A stretch of DNA of 6,998 nt from NCBI GenBank assembly GCA_036505615.1, contig DASXTB010000020.1, positions 1 to 6,998 of the forward strand. Direction: 5' to 3'. The stretch comes from DASXTB01 sp036505615 (lineage in GTDB: Bacteria > Acidobacteriota > UBA6911 > JACQSX01). Under the pieces are notes generated by a model. The model was not told the origin of the DNA and did no database searches. It worked only from the letters and a program-made list of their open reading frames with translations. The position numbers and the translations under genes are program-made. Of this stretch, positions 1 through 6,613 are shown piece by piece. How positions within the stretch are numbered: position 1 is the first letter of the stretch; each line of letters begins with the position of its first letter.

Positions 1-39
1 AGGGCGGATTGTTCTGGGCGATTGCTAACCGGCGGAGTC

Positions 40-95
40 GCCCGCAAAGGACGCGGGCTTTGCCGCCGGCTATACTCTGTAAACCCTTCGGGTTT
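40..95. repeat. GC-rich hairpin pair at left edge
   Basis: Two short perfect inverted repeats are visible. At 40-58, GCCCGC pairs with GCGGGC across a 7-base spacer. At 81-95, AAACCC pairs with GGGTTT across TTC. The 12 bases AAACCCTTCGGG (81-92) recur exactly at 6639-6650 in the large repeat cluster at the other end of the window, so this is probably another fragment of the same repeat family. No run of T follows either hairpin on the plus strand, so I do not call a terminator. The surrounding bases 1-150 contain no convincing gene. Confidence 0.5.
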
Positions 96-155
96 GGGAG
101 GATGTGTGGGCTGATCCGCAGGAGAAAAGTGGTTAAGAAAATCAAATCTCTCCGT

Positions 156-268
156 AACACGTCCACGACCACGGCTACGTCCACTGTAACGAAAAACAAT
201 TACAAAAGGGTAGTATTGGTGAACGTTGTCGTGGACGTTGACGTGGTCGTGAACGTTGTCGTGAACGT
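156..268. repeat. Hexamer tandem array in inverted-repeat configuration
   Basis: The left arm, 156-191, is built of six-base units of the type TCCACG/ACCACG. The right arm, about 218-268, is built of the complementary type GTGGAC/GTGGTC/GTGAAC. Bases 156-191 align without gaps to the reverse complement of about 224-259, with a central loop of about 32 AT-rich bases (192-223), so a long imperfect hairpin is possible. In one frame the right arm would encode a Val/Asn/Asp low-complexity peptide, which I regard as an artefact of the repeat. Function is unknown; it looks like a non-autonomous palindromic repeat. Confidence 0.7.
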
Positions 269-515
269 GCGCCCCGATGAATCCCGGCTGGCCATGCGCC
301 ACTGCGCTCCTTGGTGCCTTGGTGGGTGATTTTTCACAGCTCGCTCAAACTCCGGTTACGGATTTTCCGGCACGTTCTTACGCGGGCGTGGGCCGGATTT
401 TTGGCAAAAAAGGAAGGGGACACAATTCCACGGAGGCGAATAACACAGCTACCCGCCAGATCGGGATGCTACAGCGCCTTATTCAAATCAGGCTGATGCG
501 CGCGCCGGACTAAAA
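269..515. other. Gene-free stretch with a GGGGACAC half-site
   Basis: No reading frame here looks like a recognisable protein. A 78-codon frame at 277-513 lacks a clear ribosome binding site and has unbiased third codon positions. Within the stretch, 412-429 reads GGAA, GGGGACACAA, TTCC, so outer GGAA/TTCC pair around a GGGGACAC core. That core resembles the GGGGACAGACACC motif found again at 1095-1107. It may be a remnant of a mobile-element end; this is inference from motif similarity only. Confidence 0.35.
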
Positions 516-674
516 TCAGGAGCCACCTGCCTGCTTCTTCTTGGGCTCCTCGGTAGCAGGAGGAACAATATGCAGTTCATCCAGATGATGAGCTTCCTTT
601 TGCTCGGACCGAAAACCCCAGTAGAGAAACGCTGCCAGGATGACGATGCCCGCGACGATATATACTATTGTCAT
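516..674 (-). CDS. Small single-pass membrane protein, 52 aa, hypothetical
   Basis: The predicted protein starts MTIVYIVAGI and has one hydrophobic helix at about residues 2-20, ending in YWGF. A charged, His- and Pro-containing tail follows and finishes in KKKQAGGS. Arg and Lys just after the helix suggest that the tail is cytoplasmic. The ATG at 674-672 is chosen because AAGGAGAG lies 6 bases upstream. The same frame opens upstream to a TTG near 776, but that would put a Ser/Pro/Ala-rich 34-residue extension before the helix and ignore the binding site. Size and topology are like those of small respiratory or ATP-synthase accessory subunits such as CcoQ, but I see no diagnostic residues and assign no function. 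It is divergent from the next gene. Confidence 0.68.
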   Translation of the reverse strand: MTIVYIVAGIVILAAFLYWGFRSEQKEAHHLDELHIVPPATEEPKKKQAGGS

Positions 675-680
675 GGCTAT

Positions 681-688
681 CTCTCCTT
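681..688 (-). promoter_or_regulatory. Ribosome binding site deciding the start of the small membrane protein
   Basis: On the minus strand this reads AAGGAGAG, a near-consensus Shine-Dalgarno sequence, 6 bases before the ATG at 674-672. It is the main reason for choosing the 52-residue form over the longer open frame. Confidence 0.75.
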
Positions 689-774
689 CGGCTACCGGAA
701 GAGCGCTTGGGCGGGAACCTGCAGAGGGAGGATCAGAATCAGCCACAAACGTGGTCGCATCCTCAGCGGTAACC

Positions 775-810
775 AAGCTATATATTAATTGAGTTTAATT
801 TCCAGTTCGA
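775..810. promoter_or_regulatory. AT-rich divergent intergenic segment, possible promoter region
   Basis: This is the only strongly AT-rich stretch between the minus-strand membrane-protein gene and the plus-strand small gene at 811. It contains TATATATT (779-784 area) and TTTAAT (794-799), either of which could act as a -10 element. I find no convincing -35 partner at 16-18 bases for either direction, so the call rests only on composition and divergent gene layout. Confidence 0.25.
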
Positions 811-1041
811 GTGAAAAGTTTGAAATCTAAGCCAGAAACCCTTTCTTACCGCGGCCACGTCGCGCGCTTTACCGCGGCGCCCATGGTTAACAAAGGATTT
901 TACTTCTGCCAAGCGCTTGTCTACCAGCCGGGACACGAGGACCGAGGCGAGGTCATCGCCGGCCGCGGCGCTTCGCCCGCCGAAGCGCGCCAGGATTGTG
1001 TGTTCAGAGTAAAAGCGAAGGTCGACGGCTGGCTGGGGTAG
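811..1041 (+). CDS. Small hypothetical protein, 76 aa
   Basis: From a GTG start the frame encodes 76 residues. It begins MKSLKSKPETLSYRGHV and has a core with GFYFCQALVYQPG, then GEVIAGRG, then ASPAEARQDCVFRVKAKV. The alternation of hydrophobic strands followed by an Ala/Glu/Arg-rich helix looks like a small beta-beta-alpha fold. Third codon positions are strongly G/C from about residue 14 onward, as expected for coding sequence in this genome. I do not recognise the family. There is no good Shine-Dalgarno before the GTG, so the start is uncertain; an ATG at 883 would remove the first predicted strand. A repeat element begins two bases after the TAG stop. The opposite-strand frame is mostly repeat-derived and is rejected. 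Confidence 0.55.
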   Translation: MKSLKSKPETLSYRGHVARFTAAPMVNKGFYFCQALVYQPGHEDRGEVIAGRGASPAEARQDCVFRVKAKVDGWLG

Positions 1042-1042
1042 A

Positions 1043-1160
1043 TTGCGGACTGTGGATTTCGGATTGCGGAATGCGGAATGATTGCGGGAAACATGGGGAC
1101 AGACACCTATATTTCCTGTCCCATGTTTCCCGCAATTCGAAATCCGCATTCCGCAATTGG
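1043..1160. repeat. Heptamer-bracketed inverted repeat with REP-type hairpin
   Basis: Five consecutive seven-base units of the form TNNNGGA-like (TTGCGGA, CTGTGGA, TTTCGGA, TTGCGGA, ATGCGGA) occupy 1043-1077, and inverted units (TCCGCAT, TCCGCAA) occupy 1142-1157. Inside them, 1081-1102 (ATTGCGGGAAACATGGGG then ACAG) pairs with 1115-1136 (CCTGTCCCATGTTTCCCGC then AAT) with one extra G, leaving a loop near 1103-1114. The arms extend outward, so about 1061-1102 pairs imperfectly with 1115-1160. The core GGGGACAGACACC resembles ends associated with REP-associated tyrosine (Y1) transposases. No transposase is present here, so this would be a non-autonomous copy. It fills the gap between the 811-1041 gene and the receptor gene. 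Confidence 0.75.
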
Positions 1161-1182
1161 ATATTTTCTATTACCAGAAATC

Positions 1183-1188
1183 GGAGGA
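1183..1188 (+). promoter_or_regulatory. Ribosome binding site of the TonB-dependent receptor
   Basis: GGAGGA lies 5 bases before the ATG at 1194. It selects this start over an in-frame upstream start at 996, which would translate the inverted repeat into 66 extra residues before the signal peptide. Confidence 0.85.
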
Positions 1189-1193
1189 ATCTC

Positions 1194-4148
1194 ATGTTTT
1201 TTAGAAGAGGAATGATTTCGGGGTTGTCGGTCTTGGCATTTGGCATCTACCTTCTTGCGCAGGAGGCAAGCACCGGGATCATCGAAGGGACAGTCAAGGA
1301 CTCAAGCGGAGCAGTTGTGCCGGGCGTAACAGTGACGGTCAAAAGCATTACTACCGGATTTACCGCGACGGCAATTTCCAATGACACTGGGTATTACCGG
1401 ATCGAGCAACTTCCCGTAGGCACCTACGAGGTGAGAGCTGAACTGACGGGCTTTGCTCCGGTCAGGCAAGCCAAGCTAAAGCTGCAAGTGGGGCAAAAGT
1501 TGACCATTGATTTAACGCTGGGAGTAGCCGGGCAGGCCGAGACAGTTACGGTGACATCGGAAGCGCCGGTAGTGGAAACTTCGAAAACCCAGGTCAGCAG
1601 CATTGTAAGCGACAGCGCCGTGGCAAACCTGCCGGTCAACGGAAGAAATTTTATTGATTTTGTCTTGCTCACACCGGGCGTAACCCGAGACGCCGGGCGC
1701 TCCGGCGACATTTCGTTTGCAGGGCAACGTGGAACGCTCAACAGCCTGCAAATTGATGGCACGGACAACAACAACACCTTTTTCGGCCAGACACTTGGCC
1801 GAACCGGTTCGGGCCGCGCGCCCTATCAGTTCAGCCAGGACGCGGTGCAGGAGTTCCAGGTAAATACCAGCACTTACTCGGCGGAACTGGGCCGCGCCGG
1901 CGGGGCGGTAATCAACGTAGTCACAAAATCAGGGACCAATGACTTTCATGGGAGCATCTTTGAGTTTTACCGGGACCGCGCGCTGAACGCGAACTCTTTC
2001 TTCAATAACCAAATTGGACGCCGCAAACCGGCTTATCACTTCAACCAGTTTGGCGGAAATATCGGCGGACCTATCGCCAAGAACAAAGCGTTCTTTTTTT
2101 TCGACTACGACGGCCAACGCAACAACAATCCTCAAGTAGTGATTTTCGGCGGGCGTCCTTTTCCCACCGATGCTGCCAGCCAACAGGCCGCCGGGCAACT
2201 GGCAAAGTACGAGACGACCTACAACCGGACATTCAACCAGGATGTCTACCTGACAAAGGTTGACGCGCAGCTCGGCGAAAGCAATCGCCTTTCCGGCCGC
2301 TGGAATAGCCAGCGATTTACCGGCAGGAATCTGGAAAACTCAGGCCAGACCAGCGCGGAGGAACATTCCGGCAACAGCCTGGTGAAGACAGATACGATCA
2401 CGCTCAGCCTGAATTCCATCATCACACCCAGGTTCCTAAACGAAGCCCGGTACCAATGGGCGCGCGACAAGGAGCCGGGAACCGCCAACAGCGATGTGCC
2501 CGAAGCCATCATCCAGCAGGGCGGGCTGACGGTGGTCAACATCGGCCGCAACAATTTCAGCCCTCGTGAAACAACCATCAAGCGCAATCAGGTGATTGAT
2601 AACATCGCCCTGCTTCGGGGAAATCACGCTGTAAGGTTCGGCGTCGATTACAATCATGACCGAATCAAGAACTTTTTCCCGGGATTGTTCGGCGGCCAGT
2701 ACACATTCAGCAGCCTGGCTAACTTTGCCAACCGAGTTCCTCTCCAGTATGTACAGGCCTTCGCCGGTGCTAACACCGACGGCCCCCTTGCATTTCCCAA
2801 CAGCAGTGACTTTTCCGCATTTATTCAGGACGACTGGAAGGCGAGCCGGCGCCTGACATTGAACTTCGGACTGCGTTACGATTTTCAGTTACTGCGCAAC
2901 CCGGGTGTGAAAAACTCGGACTCACAACTGCTGGCCGCCGGCATCGATACGTCCCGCGTGCCACGCGACAAAAACAACTTCGGCCCGCGCTTCGGCTTGG
3001 CCTGGAGTCCGAGGGAGAAGTTCGTAGTACGCGGAGGATACGGCATTTTTTACGGCAGAACCCCTGCCATCATGCTGGCGCAGGCCTTTACACAGAACGG
3101 CATTTCCGTTTCGAGCGTGACCTTTCGGGGCGCCGCGATGCCTACCTACCCGAACCGATTTGATAGCATCCCCAGCGGTGGGTCGCCCGCTACTCCCAAC
3201 CTGTATTTCTTCAACCGTGATTACGTGAACCCTTACACCCAGCAGGCCAGTCTCGGATTTGAATTCGAAGTCGCACAAAACACAGCCTTCAACATCAGTT
3301 ACCTCATGGTCAAGGGAACTCACCTGACCCGTACTCGCGACATCAACCTGCTTGCGCCGGTGCGCACTGTCGTAGTTCTTCGCGGTGAGGGCGCCGCAGA
3401 GTACTTCCGTTTTCCCGGACCGCAGAACAATCCAACCCGGCCTTTTACAAATTTCGGACGACTAAGCGAATACGAAAGCAACTCCAACTCTTTCTACAAC
3501 GGCTTGATCCTGCAGTTGACCAGGCACTATGCCCAGAATTTCCAGGCGATGATTTCTTACACCGTTTCCAAGGCGATCGACGACAATCCCGACGCCACTT
3601 CTGTAGTGGCTTTTAATTCGGGTGACGACGCCAAGATGGTCCAGAATCCATTCAATATGCGCGATGATCGTTCTGTGAGCGTTGTAGACCAGCGCCAGCG
3701 CCTGGCGATCAGCGGAATTTGGGATTTAAATTACCTGCATGACGGTGCGCCTCCGGCGGCCAGGGCGCTCTTGAACCATTGGCAGGTCAGCGGAATTATC
3801 ACCATTCAGTCCGGCCGGCCCTATTCCGGCGTCCTCGGTACGGACTTGAACAATGACAGCAACCGCTTTACGGACCGGACTCCCGGGCAAGGACGGAACA
3901 CTCATGCGGGTGACAACTTCGCAGGTCTCGATTTGCGCGTCACGCGGTATATCTTGCTCGGCGAACGGCTCAAGCTGCAGTTGATCGGTGAGGCCTTCAA
4001 CCTTTTTAACCGGACCAATTTTGCTGTTTACAACAACACCGAGTACTCCCTTGTGGGAACTGAACTGGTGCGGCGCGCCGACTTTGGAACTCCGCGGGAC
4101 ACATTTGATCCGCGAATTTTCCAGCTTGCGGCAAAGATTCTGTTCTGA
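1194..4148 (+). CDS. TonB-dependent receptor, Oar-like, with carboxypeptidase-regulatory-like domain
   Basis: This 984-residue protein is an outer-membrane beta-barrel of the Oar-like TonB-dependent type, which imports or binds ligands using energy from TonB-ExbB-ExbD. Residues 1-22 look like a Sec signal peptide (Arg-Arg, then SGLSVLAFGIYLLAQ). Residues about 28-110 form a carboxypeptidase-regulatory-like beta-sandwich (GIIEGTVKDSSGAVVPGVTV, GYYRIEQLPVGTYEV). A TonB-box-like ETVTVTS is at 116-122. The plug domain spans about 120-248 (LPVNGRNF, SLQIDGTDNNN, AVQEFQVNTSTYSAELGRA, GGAVINVVTKSGTN). The rest is the barrel, with family-typical FGGNIGGPI, AFFFFDYDGQR, SAFIQDDWK, LTLNFGLRYDF and FGPRFGLAWSP. 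The protein ends in Phe, as expected for insertion by the BAM machinery. The frame is intact and of normal length for the family. The substrate cannot be read from the sequence; relatives are often guessed to handle polysaccharides or siderophores. Start chosen by GGAGGA and the signal peptide. No convincing promoter is seen in the repeat-filled leader. Confidence 0.95.
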   Translation: MFFRRGMISGLSVLAFGIYLLAQEASTGIIEGTVKDSSGAVVPGVTVTVKSITTGFTATAISNDTGYYRIEQLPVGTYEVRAELTGFAPVRQAKLKLQVGQKLTIDLTLGVAGQAETVTVTSEAPVVETSKTQVSSIVSDSAVANLPVNGRNFIDFVLLTPGVTRDAGRSGDISFAGQRGTLNSLQIDGTDNNNTFFGQTLGRTGSGRAPYQFSQDAVQEFQVNTSTYSAELGRAGGAVINVVTKSGTNDFHGSIFEFYRDRALNANSFFNNQIGRRKPAYHFNQFGGNIGGPIAKNKAFFFFDYDGQRNNNPQVVIFGGRPFPTDAASQQAAGQLAKYETTYNRTFNQDVYLTKVDAQLGESNRLSGRWNSQRFTGRNLENSGQTSAEEHSGNSLVKTDTITLSLNSIITPRFLNEARYQWARDKEPGTANSDVPEAIIQQGGLTVVNIGRNNFSPRETTIKRNQVIDNIALLRGNHAVRFGVDYNHDRIKNFFPGLFGGQYTFSSLANFANRVPLQYVQAFAGANTDGPLAFPNSSDFSAFIQDDWKASRRLTLNFGLRYDFQLLRNPGVKNSDSQLLAAGIDTSRVPRDKNNFGPRFGLAWSPREKFVVRGGYGIFYGRTPAIMLAQAFTQNGISVSSVTFRGAAMPTYPNRFDSIPSGGSPATPNLYFFNRDYVNPYTQQASLGFEFEVAQNTAFNISYLMVKGTHLTRTRDINLLAPVRTVVVLRGEGAAEYFRFPGPQNNPTRPFTNFGRLSEYESNSNSFYNGLILQLTRHYAQNFQAMISYTVSKAIDDNPDATSVVAFNSGDDAKMVQNPFNMRDDRSVSVVDQRQRLAISGIWDLNYLHDGAPPAARALLNHWQVSGIITIQSGRPYSGVLGTDLNNDSNRFTDRTPGQGRNTHAGDNFAGLDLRVTRYILLGERLKLQLIGEAFNLFNRTNFAVYNNTEYSLVGTELVRRADFGTPRDTFDPRIFQLAAKILF

Positions 4149-6074
4149 ATGCTCCTGCGTCTGGAAGGAATCCACAAGAGCTTCGGCGAGCGGGTCTTGT
4201 TCGAGTCAATCAACTGGGTCATCAACGCCGGAGAGAGAATTGCTGTGGTGGGGCCCAACGGGTCTGGCAAAACCACACTGCTGCAGACGATCACCGGCAA
4301 ACTCTCTCCCGATCGTGGGCAGACAATACGTAAGAAGAATCTCTCCATAGCTCACGTCGAGCAGGCGGAATTCCAGCCTCAGCGAGCCGGTCACTTGACA
4401 GTGCTATCACAAGCACTATCCGTCTTTGATTCCCTCCTTGAAATGGAGCATCGGATCCTCGACCTCCAAAAGGAGATGTCCGAACAGCCCGAGCCGGTCC
4501 AAAAGATATCCGAGACATATTCACACCTGGTGGAACGTTTTCGCCTTGAGGGCGGATACAGCTTTCGAAGCCGAACTGAAAAGGTCCTGCAGGGCCTGGG
4601 GTTTTCTCCGGAAGCGATGCACTGGCCTCTGGCGCACTTAAGTGGGGGGCAACAGAGCCGATTGAAGCTGGCTCAGGCGCTGCTCTCTGAACCTGAGTTG
4701 CTGGCTCTGGACGAACCGACCAACCACCTGGACATCGACGCCATCGAGTGGCTGGAGCGTTATCTGAAGGAAATCAACTCCACCGTGGTTGTCGTAAGCC
4801 ACGACCGCTTTTTTTTGGATCAGGTGGTGAAAAAAACCGTCGAGCTGCACGCCCGACGGCTGCGGCAATTCTCGGGAAATTACTCATTCTACCGAAAAGA
4901 ACGGGATTTGTTGGGCCGGCAGCAGGCAACGGCATTCCAGCGCCAGCAGGAAATGATTGAGGAAACTGAGGAGTTCATTCGTCGAAACATCGCCGGCCAA
5001 AAGACCAAGCAGGCGAAAAGCCGGCGTAAGATGTTGGAAAAGCTGGAACGCGTGGAAGCGGTTCACGTGGCAGATTCGATGAGACTGGAATTCCGCGAAG
5101 CGCCAGGATCCACTCATGAAATCCTCCGCTGTGAAAATGTCGCGGTCGGATACGAGTCGAAGGTTTTGGTTGAAAAGATTGACCTTGTAGTTTACCGCGG
5201 AGGCCGATTTGGAATTCTGGGAGGGAATGGAGCCGGCAAAACAACATTGCTCAAGGCATTCCGCGGAGAAATTCCTACGCTCGCCGGCGCCCTCCGGCGG
5301 GCTGAAAATTTGATCTGGAGCTACTACTCACAGACGCAAGAGGGACTCGATCCAGGCAAGACAGTCCTGAGGGAGCTTCATGATGTCTCACCAAGGTCGA
5401 CCGAAGGAGAACTCCGCAGCTACCTGGCTGCTTTTCTCTTTCGCGGCGAGGATGTTTTCAAAAGAATAGGCGTACTTAGCGGAGGGGAAAAAAGCCGGGT
5501 GGCCCTGGCAAAGTTATTGCTCTCGCCTGCCCATGTTTTGCTGCTGGATGAACCCACCAATCATTTGGACATCCCGGCGCGAGAGGTGCTGGAAGGCGCG
5601 TTGCGAGACTTTTCGGGGACCCTCTTTGTCGTTTCACATGACCGTTATTTCCTGGATCAGGTTAAAACGGAAATTCTGTTCGTGCACCAGCACCGCCTGG
5701 AGCGATTCCCGGATTTGGAGAGTTTCGAGGCTCGGGGAACCGGAAAGGTAACCACAGATCGCAGAACTGCGCCTGTTGACACTCCCACAGCCGCGCAGGT
5801 TTTCACGAAGAAAGCCGCCGCGCCTGAGCTCGCAGGCGGCCACCGGGCAGTTCGATCCAAGAATGAACAGGCAAGGCTCCAAAGGCAATTATTGGCGCTG
5901 GAGGAAAGAATCCACCACCTGGAGGCTCAGCGTGAACAGATGAGCGAGCAGATGCAACGGCAGGAGTCGCGCGACTTTCAGAGGATAAACGAGCTAGCGA
6001 ATCGCTACGAAGCCATCGATCTGGAACTCTCGGCCGTCTACAGCGAATGGGAGACTTTGATGAGCAAGCAGTGA
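4149..6074 (+). CDS. ABC-F family ATPase (YdiF/Uup-like), ribosome-associated type
   Basis: The 641-residue protein has two ABC ATPase domains and no membrane segment, as in ABC-F proteins that act on the ribosome rather than as transporters. Domain 1 has Walker A GPNGSGKT (35-42), signature LSGGQ (164-168), Walker B LLALDEPTNHLD (184-195, catalytic Glu189) and switch His218 in VVSHDR. The ABC-F linker, about 240-320, is rich in Arg/Lys (FIRRNIAGQKTKQAKSRRKM) and would reach the P/E-site tRNA region. Domain 2 has GGNGAGKT (358-365), LSGGE (443-447), VLLLDEPTNHLD (463-474, Glu468) and His497. A basic, Pro/Ala-rich hinge leads to a C-terminal coiled coil at about 570-640, as in Uup, YheS and YdiF. 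The linker looks closer to YdiF/YheS than Uup. The exact subfamily and any link to antibiotic resistance are not decidable here. All catalytic motifs are intact. The ATG directly follows the receptor's TGA with no clear Shine-Dalgarno, suggesting translational coupling. Confidence 0.95.
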   Translation: MLLRLEGIHKSFGERVLFESINWVINAGERIAVVGPNGSGKTTLLQTITGKLSPDRGQTIRKKNLSIAHVEQAEFQPQRAGHLTVLSQALSVFDSLLEMEHRILDLQKEMSEQPEPVQKISETYSHLVERFRLEGGYSFRSRTEKVLQGLGFSPEAMHWPLAHLSGGQQSRLKLAQALLSEPELLALDEPTNHLDIDAIEWLERYLKEINSTVVVVSHDRFFLDQVVKKTVELHARRLRQFSGNYSFYRKERDLLGRQQATAFQRQQEMIEETEEFIRRNIAGQKTKQAKSRRKMLEKLERVEAVHVADSMRLEFREAPGSTHEILRCENVAVGYESKVLVEKIDLVVYRGGRFGILGGNGAGKTTLLKAFRGEIPTLAGALRRAENLIWSYYSQTQEGLDPGKTVLRELHDVSPRSTEGELRSYLAAFLFRGEDVFKRIGVLSGGEKSRVALAKLLLSPAHVLLLDEPTNHLDIPAREVLEGALRDFSGTLFVVSHDRYFLDQVKTEILFVHQHRLERFPDLESFEARGTGKVTTDRRTAPVDTPTAAQVFTKKAAAPELAGGHRAVRSKNEQARLQRQLLALEERIHHLEAQREQMSEQMQRQESRDFQRINELANRYEAIDLELSAVYSEWETLMSKQ

Positions 6075-6080
6075 GGAATC

Positions 6081-6145
6081 CAGCTCTCAGCTCTCAGCTA
6101 GCTATCAGCCATCAGCTTTCAGCTCTCAGCTCTCAGCTAACTCTC
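6081..6145. repeat. Heptamer CAGCTCT array, left bracket
   Basis: Beginning 7 bases after the ABC-F stop codon, imperfect seven-base units CAGCTCT/CAGCTTT/CAGCTAG with two interrupted units run to about 6145. The inverted version (AGCTGAA, GGCTGATGGCTGATGG, CTGAGAGCTGAG) is found at 6777-6835, so the two arrays bracket the hairpin cluster. No protein is plausible in this stretch. Confidence 0.8.
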
Positions 6146-6208
6146 AAAAATGTAAAATCCCCTGGGAGGGGTCTCAGGCCGTCTGTCCGCGACGTAAACT
6201 GCCAAGCT

Positions 6209-6230
6209 GAGACGGCCCTCAGGCCGTCTC
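6209..6230. repeat. Hairpin, stem GAGACGGCC, loop CTCA
   Basis: A perfect 9-bp stem (GAGACGGCC with GGCCGTCTC) closes a 4-base loop. The same stem with loop TGGG occurs at 6527-6548, and a shortened form (GAGACG/CGTCTC) at 6729-6747. The half-sequence CTCAGGCCGTCT also occurs at 6172-6183. It could end ABC-F transcription, but no T-run follows, so an intrinsic terminator is not supported. Confidence 0.8.
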
Positions 6231-6232
6231 AA

Positions 6233-6291
6233 AAGGCTGCTTTCAGCGGCCTTCCCCGAAGGATTTCAGCCCCGGCCTTGCGAGGCCGGGG
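6233..6291. repeat. Left arm of a 59-bp inverted repeat
   Basis: The reverse complement of this segment aligns without gaps to 6614-6672, with about 51 of 59 bases identical by my manual alignment. Each arm contains its own hairpins: here an 8-bp stem at 6233-6253 (AAGGCTGC with GCGGCCTT, one G-T pair), CCTTCCCCGAAGG, and at 6270-6291 the stem CCCCGGCCT/AGGCCGGGG with loop TGCG. Confidence 0.8.
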
Positions 6292-6314
6292 TCCAGCGCA
6301 ATCCGGAATTACCC

Positions 6315-6334
6315 AAGGCCGGTTCACCGGCCTT
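6315..6334. repeat. Hairpin, stem AAGGCCGG, loop TTCA
   Basis: A perfect 8-bp inverted repeat, AAGGCCGG with CCGGCCTT, encloses TTCA. It lies in the interior of the repeat cluster and has no exact second copy in the window. Confidence 0.75.
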
Positions 6335-6407
6335 CCGATCAACCGGCTTTAGCCAGCCAAATATTCCTTCGCAACCAATGCATAGAAAGTCCCGATGAGC
6401 AACCGGC

Positions 6408-6455
6408 CGGCGTCAACGCCGTCGGGGATAGAGAAAAAGGCCGTTGAAACGGCCT
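6408..6455. repeat. Two adjacent hairpins in the cluster core
   Basis: At 6408-6421, CGGCG and CGCCG enclose TCAA. At 6438-6455, AGGCCGT and ACGGCCT enclose TGAA. The sequence between them (GATAGAGAAAA) is A/G-rich. These sit in the least GC-rich part of the cluster. Confidence 0.65.
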
Positions 6456-6482
6456 GGACGATGTTTGCGCTGGCACTTCTAA

Positions 6483-6504
6483 CCCCGGCCTCGGAAGGCC
6501 GGGG
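6483..6504. repeat. Hairpin, stem CCCCGGCCT, loop CGGA
   Basis: A perfect 9-bp stem, identical over all 22 bases to the copy at 6614-6635. It has the same stem as the copy at 6270-6291, whose loop is TGCG. It is followed directly by a GAGTTTnnACATTTT box and the GAGACGGCC hairpin. Confidence 0.85.
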
Positions 6505-6508
6505 CCTG

Positions 6509-6523
6509 GAGTTTGGACATTTT
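6509..6523 (-). repeat. Conserved 15-base box, inverted copy
   Basis: Its reverse complement, AAAATGTCCAAACTC, differs at two positions from the box AAAATGTAGAAACTC present twice further right. Like the copy at 6757-6771, it stands next to a GAGACG-stem hairpin, so box and hairpin behave as one module. Confidence 0.7.
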
Positions 6524-6526
6524 GGA

Positions 6527-6548
6527 GAGACGGCCTGGGGGCCGTCTC
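6527..6548. repeat. Hairpin, stem GAGACGGCC, loop TGGG
   Basis: A perfect 9-bp stem identical to that at 6209-6230, but the four loop bases are entirely different. Confidence 0.8.
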
Positions 6549-6573
6549 CCGCACAATCTTTCATCGTGCAGAA

Positions 6574-6609
6574 GCGCCGCTTCGCGGCGCCAGCTGTCCC
6601 GGAGGGACA
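6574..6609. repeat. Two tandem hairpins
   Basis: At 6574-6590, GCGCCGC and GCGGCGC enclose TTC. At 6595-6609, TGTCCC and GGGACA enclose GGA. Neither is followed by a T-run. Confidence 0.7.
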
Positions 6610-6613
6610 CCCA

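Noticed and set aside
9..329. 106-codon plus-strand frame from a TTG
   Set aside because: It runs through the hexamer array and becomes a Val/Asn/Asp low-complexity peptide; no ribosome binding site and no protein-like character elsewhere.
277..513. 78-codon plus-strand frame
   Set aside because: No Shine-Dalgarno, unbiased third positions and no recognisable motif; kept only as a gene-free stretch.
1081..1136. Complete IS200-like insertion sequence
   Set aside because: Only the hairpin is present; there is no room for or trace of a transposase gene.
778..1149. 123-codon minus-strand frame
   Set aside because: About a third of it is the translated inverted repeat, and the rest is antisense to a frame with better coding signal (811-1041).
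996..1193. Longer start for the TonB receptor
   Set aside because: The extra 66 residues are translated repeat, and the signal peptide and GGAGGA both fit the ATG at 1194.
3726..4175. 149-codon minus-strand frame under the receptor's 3' end
   Set aside because: Antisense shadow of the barrel-coding sequence; no binding site or domain.
6209..6253. Intrinsic terminator for the ABC-F gene
   Set aside because: Strong stems are present, but none is followed by a T-run on the plus strand.
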